A DNA stretch of 64,000 bases. Origin: Mastigias papua. Taxonomy: Eukaryota; Cnidaria; Scyphozoa; Rhizostomeae; Mastigiidae. Made by a program: the position numbers and the translations under genes. Shown here one piece after another: positions 59,701 to 64,000 of this stretch; positions within the stretch are counted from its first letter, which is position 1, and the number at the start of each line of letters is the position of its first letter. Below the pieces are notes generated by a model. The model was given only the letters and a program-made list of their open reading frames with translations, did not search any database and was not told the origin of the DNA. The DNA lies in the NCBI GenBank assembly GCA_964019165.1, contig OZ025276.1:15363813-15427812 (forward strand), read 5' to 3'.

Positions 59701-62641
59701 CAGCATTGAAAAAATATATGTCAAGCAAAGACAGAAGCAAAAGATGACAAAAACTACTTAATTCTTTATTTCCTTTTGATCAATAAAGTAATGGAGAAAC
59801 CATTACATTACAAATCATCATGAAAAAAATCATTACTTAAAACGCCATTGCATATGACATCATCATCTCAAATGTGATCTGGTCATATTTGTCATCATAT
59901 AAAATTCAGTTGGAAAATTGAATAAAGGATGAAGTAAACTAATAGGCAAAATAGAAAAAAAGGGAATTCTCATGATGATGATTATAGCAGTAAACATGAA
60001 TTCTTTTAGAAAAATAAGAAACTGTGTGTGTACAATGAGAAAAATTCAAACTCTATGTCTAATGGATTACAAAAAAGAAATACCTCCATGGAGTTGATTT
60101 TCTTTTGTAGCTTTTTGCATTTCTTTTCTAGCTCTAACACTTGTTCATTACCATAGCCTGCAAGAAATGACAGATAAAAGGGTTCTTCTCATATAACAAC
60201 CACATGAGAAAAGGCATTAGGCCAAGATAATTTGTTTGATGCCAAACTGTAACTATTATGATATTCTTGCAATTATTGACATAATTGTTCATTTAACTGT
60301 TTACTACACACAAGACTGTGCACAAAATATTTGCAGATTAAATAAAATGGGCACAGCTGGTAGATGAAAACAGCAAAGAAATCTCCTTATTCCCTTGTAG
60401 CAACTATGGAGGTCAGAAGTTTGATGAAATACTTCACACTACGCAGCAGATGGCATCATAATTGTACTTATTATGAAGTGGACCATTTTCCAGTAAGAGA
60501 AGAGCAGTAACTACAGTTCAGATATTTTACAAACCTCTTGCTTTGTTCATTATTTTACATTTGTCTTCAAGTATTCTGATTTTTTTGTCCTATTATGAAA
60601 TGAAACAAAAATGATGGCAACATAAATGAATAGATATGAAACAACAGCCCTTTCAGCTGGTTTCTGTAGGCCTAAGACATCAAAGTGTTTAAACTATCTA
60701 ATTATAAACCCATTCATATACAGATAACCTATATATGGTTCCTGTGCATCACTCGAAGGGATGTTGATAGCAAAGCAAATTTCAAAATCTGTTATGGGTA
60801 AACTCATCAATGACATTTTAAGAAGAACTAGCACTTGCATGAATACAAAATAATCCATACATATGCTAAGACATGTAAAGGAAAGGAAGAAGAGGCCTGA
60901 ATAGCTCCTTCAGGCCTCTACAGAAAAACCTTTTGCACATTAATCTTTGTCAAGAAAAAACAATAAATCAACACTCTTTAGTTAACTTATTCATTCTTGA
61001 CAATAAACATTTTAATCAAACATATAATCTAAAACTAACAATAGCTCAATTAAGTACTATATTCTTATGTCTATGCTTCAGGTTTACATCTGACATATAA
61101 AGACAATTAATTAATTCCTTGAAACTTTCCTTCTTTCTTTATTTCCAGATGTTATGTCAATTACAGTATGAGCATTAGTGTTAATTGCTGCTAGTCCATC
61201 CTTCATTCCATTTTGAATTATCTTCTTTTGATGCTAATCTACCACTGCATGTTCTTTCTCACTTAATTCCCTTAATGCAAAATTGTTCTTTATTTAAAAA
61301 CTGGTATTTCATATTACCCCCCATGTTAAAAGAAATTTGTGGCAAGGTACCTTCTCTCTCACAACCTCCTGAGATGATTGTAAGCTTTGCTCTGCTCTTG
61401 CCAACCTTTGCATCATCGTTGAAAGTAGCTCCTTATCACTAGGTCCTGATAAGCAAAGAATTTTCAAGGTAGCTTCAAATTGTCAAGGTAGCCACATATG
61501 AAATCATAAAATAATAATAATAAAAGTGACTAAATTATATGAAGAAAGGTATTCAAAAAAACTAAAGCTATTACTAAATGAATAAAAGCTCTTCTAAACT
61601 AAATGAAATCTTTTCATATTCAAGATTTTGTGAGGTAATCACATTAATCTACAACCCCTAAAATTTCATTGTGAAAAGTAGGCACAACCAAAATTGTAAC
61701 AAAGCTAAAAGAAGATCACAAAGTCAAGAATTGGCTAAACTTGCTGTTTTCAAATAATATTTCTGTCTTTTGACATTGAAGAGCATGAAGATATCAACAA
61801 AATTTAAAATTGAACATAAATAAACTCTATCAAGCCAGTTACCTACTGAACCATTGATTCATTAATTAATTCATTCATGCATTGATTAATTCATTCAGTA
61901 AATGCTTCATTCATCAATCACATATGGGAATCAAGTACACAAGTAAGCACATGAGTGTTAGGCATAGATAAAAGAATAAAATCGGAATACTACTATGAAT
62001 ACCATAAAGATGCTGATGATATTCAAAGCCAGCCCTGAGCAGGACAATTCTCCTAGAATGTATAACCTAGTACATACCTGAATAATTGGATCTACTTTGC
62101 CTGTGCACAGGCTTTATAGTTTGCTCTGCCTTCTGCAGGTTTAGTTGCTCATCCAAAACTGCTTCAACTAAGAAAAGTCAAAAATCCAATAATATAATAA
62201 CTGCCCTCGCACTGTTGACGAAAACCATAAAGATTGCATTACCCTCCAAAATTCTCATTAATGCCTTCAGAATATTTAAACAATTAGGTACTCTACTATG
62301 CAATAACAGTTAACTGTTGTCAAATTACAACACTGTACCTGAATGTTCTTGATGCTTGAATGGGACAGCTCTTCTCCTGTATTGAAAAAAACTTTCTTAT
62401 CGTATACATTGCTTATCTTAATTGTATATTTGCATAAACAGGCTTGCTTAAATGCTACCTCCAGCCTATATATTTACAGCTCTCTTACGAGCTGAACCAG
62501 AGTAAATCAGTATTCTGCAGCAGCAAGACAATATAAACGAGCTACATATTAGTTCAGAATCATCTTGCTGAAAAATATGTCTTACCCAGGTAGCAATGGC
62601 ATTTTCTTTCCATTTTTGAGACTTGAAAGTGGAGAACTCAT
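53706..62641 (-). CDS. UBXN11: UBX domain protein 11 (socius), SEP + UBX domains, apparent 1-nt frameshift
   Basis: UBXN11 binds Rnd GTPases and Galpha subunits and is a p97-type UBX adaptor. Exons (minus): 62586-62641 (MSSPLSSLKNGKKMPLLP), 62339-62376, 62078-62167, 61351-61445, 60535-60589, 60084-60157, 59460-59640, 58681-58814, 57611-57700, 57199-57276, 56809-56966, 56252-56358, ~55772-55804, 55301-55444, 55075-55143, 54497-54564, 53706-53835. About 530 residues (human ~520). The N-terminal half is coiled coil, ending RFLEDYGMVWVGDEE. The SEP domain follows: LTLYANGIFMFNGPFRPYSD, then QDIMDGYFPSELQSRFPNGV. The C-terminal UBX fold starts TTIRVKSEKGDK and TYIMKMKYSDTIGDLRRQI and ends SLVPNATLHILVKK. 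In exon 56809-56966 an AAAA run at 56939-56942 (plus strand) shifts frame and gives TGA; three A's restore it. The donor of exon 13 is uncertain: GT choices at 55771/55777, or a GC donor near 55,735 paired with an alternative acceptor. Confidence 0.92.
57930..58113. repeat. Dispersed repeat, copy a (UBXN11 intron)
   Basis: About 180 bases beginning ATTATATGAAGAAAGGTATT recur in direct orientation at 61530-61722 with roughly 90% identity by eye. Both copies lie in introns of the same gene and have no coding potential. Confidence 0.85.
61530..61722. repeat. Dispersed repeat, copy b (UBXN11 intron)
   Basis: Second copy of the repeat at 57930-58113, with a small insertion (TATTACT). Both copies end GCTAAAAGAAGATCACAAA. 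Either a short interspersed element or an intron-to-intron duplication would explain the pair. Confidence 0.85.
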
Positions 62642-62727
62642 TCTGGCCTAATCAGTACGGTAAAGGTTTTAGTCATAGCAACAACAAAAATTATTCAACT
62701 TAACTGTGAAGGAGAAAAAGCTACTTT
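62642..62727. promoter_or_regulatory. Bidirectional promoter region, UBXN11 / POLE2
   Basis: The divergent start codons are 86 bases apart (128 if POLE2 starts at its second Met). Both transcripts must start within or across this interval. No TATA box is evident. Confidence 0.55.
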
Positions 62728-64000
62728 ATGTTAAAATCTTCAAAATTGGCGCGCTATTACTGGGACAAAATGGATTCAAAGCTGGCGAGGAGCAAAATTT
62801 TGAGTTCGTTCAAAATAAATGGTTTAACTCTCCGAAGTGATGCATCAAAATACCTGAATGAAGTCCTGTGCCATCTAAAAAATTCAGATTTCGAGATCTG
62901 GCTTGAGAGGATAATTGAATCTATACAGAAGCAGCCTCTAGCCTCAACTGCAGTCAACAGAGAAGTTGTTGAGACTGCCGTCCATGAAATCAATGAAGAC
63001 AACGAAGAGGATAATGATAAATTTTTTAATCTTATTGACGCATTTAGCATTCCTAGGTTTGTTTATAATGCAGAACGGAACAAATTCATCATTTCAAGTA
63101 ACACGAACCCTATGTTGCATGGGTCGTCGAAAGACAAGGCGGAGATATTTCGTGAAAGGTATGAAATCGTCAAACAGAGAACAATGCGCCATGAGCTATT
63201 TACACCCGCAGCTATGGCATCATCAGGCCAAAAAGCATCGAAATTTGAACTCAGGACCATAGAGTATCTCCTTGGCAGCTCTTCTGTCCTTGAAAATGTG
63301 ATTGTGTTGGGAATGTTAACTCAGATGAAGGAAGGTTCATTTTGGCTAGAAGATCCCACAGGGGTTGTTAAGCTTGATCTTGAAAAGGCACTTTTTCACA
63401 CTGGATTGTATACTGAAAATTGTCTTGTTCTAGCTGAAGGAGATTATGATGACAATATATTGACCATAACAGCTCTAGGGTTCCCCCCAGCTGAACCTGC
63501 ATCAACTACAAGAGCTCATTTTGGACAAATAAACTTCTTTGGAGGTCCATCTAGTAGCTGTGTTGCAGTATCAGAAAAGCTGAAACAAATAGAACAAGAT
63601 AATCAAGATGCAATGTTTGTATTTTTATCAGATGTATGGCTAGATCAAGCAAAGGTTATGACAAAATTGAGAATTTTGTTTGGTGGTTATGCAGAGATGC
63701 CCCCAGCTTTGTTTGTTCTGTGTGGGAACTTTTGCTCAAAGCCATATGGCTCAAACTACCTGAGTAGAATGAAAGAGCTCTTTCAAGATCTTGGTAATTT
63801 GATTGCTGAATTTCCCCCACTTCTAGAGAGCAGTAGGTTTGTATTTGTTCCTGGACCTCAAGATCCTGGTCCAGGTAGTATACTACCAAGGCCTCCAATA
63901 CCACAAAGCATCTCTGAGGATATACGTGAGAAAGTGCCATTTTCAATGTTCACTACAAATCCTGCTAGAATCCAGTATTGTACACAAGAAATCACCATAA
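62728..64000 (+). CDS. POLE2: DNA polymerase epsilon subunit 2, 3' partial
   Basis: The B subunit of the leading-strand replicative polymerase; it acts in the nucleus at replication forks with the catalytic POLE subunit. One uninterrupted frame runs from ATG 62728 off the window end (~424 codons; human 527). The in-frame ATG at 62770 (MDSKLARSKILSSFKINGLT) aligns best with the human start, so it may be the real one. The N-terminal helical domain contains QKQPLASTAVNREVVETAVH. Then come FSIPRFVYNAERNKF, DKAEIFRERYEIVKQRTMRH and the OB-fold (GMLTQMKEGSFWLEDPTGVV). The inactive calcineurin-like phosphoesterase domain follows: INFFGGPSSSCV, MFVFLSDVWLDQ, LCGNFCSKPYG, FVFVPGPQDPGPGSILPRPP and FTTNPARIQYCTQEIT. 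No intron is seen in the visible part. It is divergent from UBXN11. Confidence 0.97.
   Translation, partial: MLKSSKLARYYWDKMDSKLARSKILSSFKINGLTLRSDASKYLNEVLCHLKNSDFEIWLERIIESIQKQPLASTAVNREVVETAVHEINEDNEEDNDKFFNLIDAFSIPRFVYNAERNKFIISSNTNPMLHGSSKDKAEIFRERYEIVKQRTMRHELFTPAAMASSGQKASKFELRTIEYLLGSSSVLENVIVLGMLTQMKEGSFWLEDPTGVVKLDLEKALFHTGLYTENCLVLAEGDYDDNILTITALGFPPAEPASTTRAHFGQINFFGGPSSSCVAVSEKLKQIEQDNQDAMFVFLSDVWLDQAKVMTKLRILFGGYAEMPPALFVLCGNFCSKPYGSNYLSRMKELFQDLGNLIAEFPPLLESSRFVFVPGPQDPGPGSILPRPPIPQSISEDIREKVPFSMFTTNPARIQYCTQEITI

Noticed and set aside
62757..63946. Minus-strand frames opposite POLE2
   Set aside because: They are shadows of the strongly supported POLE2 frame.

Overview
The window is animal nuclear DNA: AT-rich, with GT-AG introns, long intergenic stretches and many decayed transposable elements. 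The housekeeping genes match metazoan families at the residue level: an ERM protein, CDK10, a PIG3-type quinone oxidoreductase, UBXN11 and POLE2. The RT fragment near 6.1 kb is of a type I associate with cnidarian genomes, so a cnidarian (perhaps an anthozoan) is my best guess. Species is not determined.

Layout. 1.1-5.6 kb (+): 3' two thirds of an ezrin/radixin/moesin gene. 6.0-12.2 kb: a dead non-LTR RT fragment running directly into a ~5.9 kb satellite of ~107 bp units with nested segmental duplications. 13.7-43.5 kb (-): four tandem copies of a multi-exon gene family that I cannot assign to any known family. Their first four exons keep the same phases and nearly the same lengths (171 / 240-243 / 242-248 / 68 nt), while their 3' ends differ or are broken. 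This cluster is full of MITEs, a foldback element, minisatellites and TE fragments. 46.8-50.3 kb (-): CDK10, with one intron that hosts hAT and LINE debris. 50.5-53.2 kb (+): quinone oxidoreductase, head to head with CDK10. 53.7-62.6 kb (-): UBXN11, at least 17 exons. 62.7 kb to the end (+): POLE2, intronless as far as it is visible, head to head with UBXN11 across only 86-128 bp.

The most novel item is the tandem unknown family. Copies 2 and 3 are the closest pair and share intron landmarks. Comparing them gives an empty-site proof of one MITE insertion and shows expansion of a 37 bp repeat and decay of the copy 3 tail. The satellite monomer is also notable for a strong dyad (TTTTGGCCAAAA / AAGGCTATAGCCTT / TTTTGGCCAAAA) in every unit.

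Two conserved exons (ERM near 4,020 and UBXN11 near 56,940) carry apparent 1-nt indels at A runs. Assembly error and real lesions are both possible. All exon models come from reading splice sites and homology by eye. No alignment or transcript data were available.
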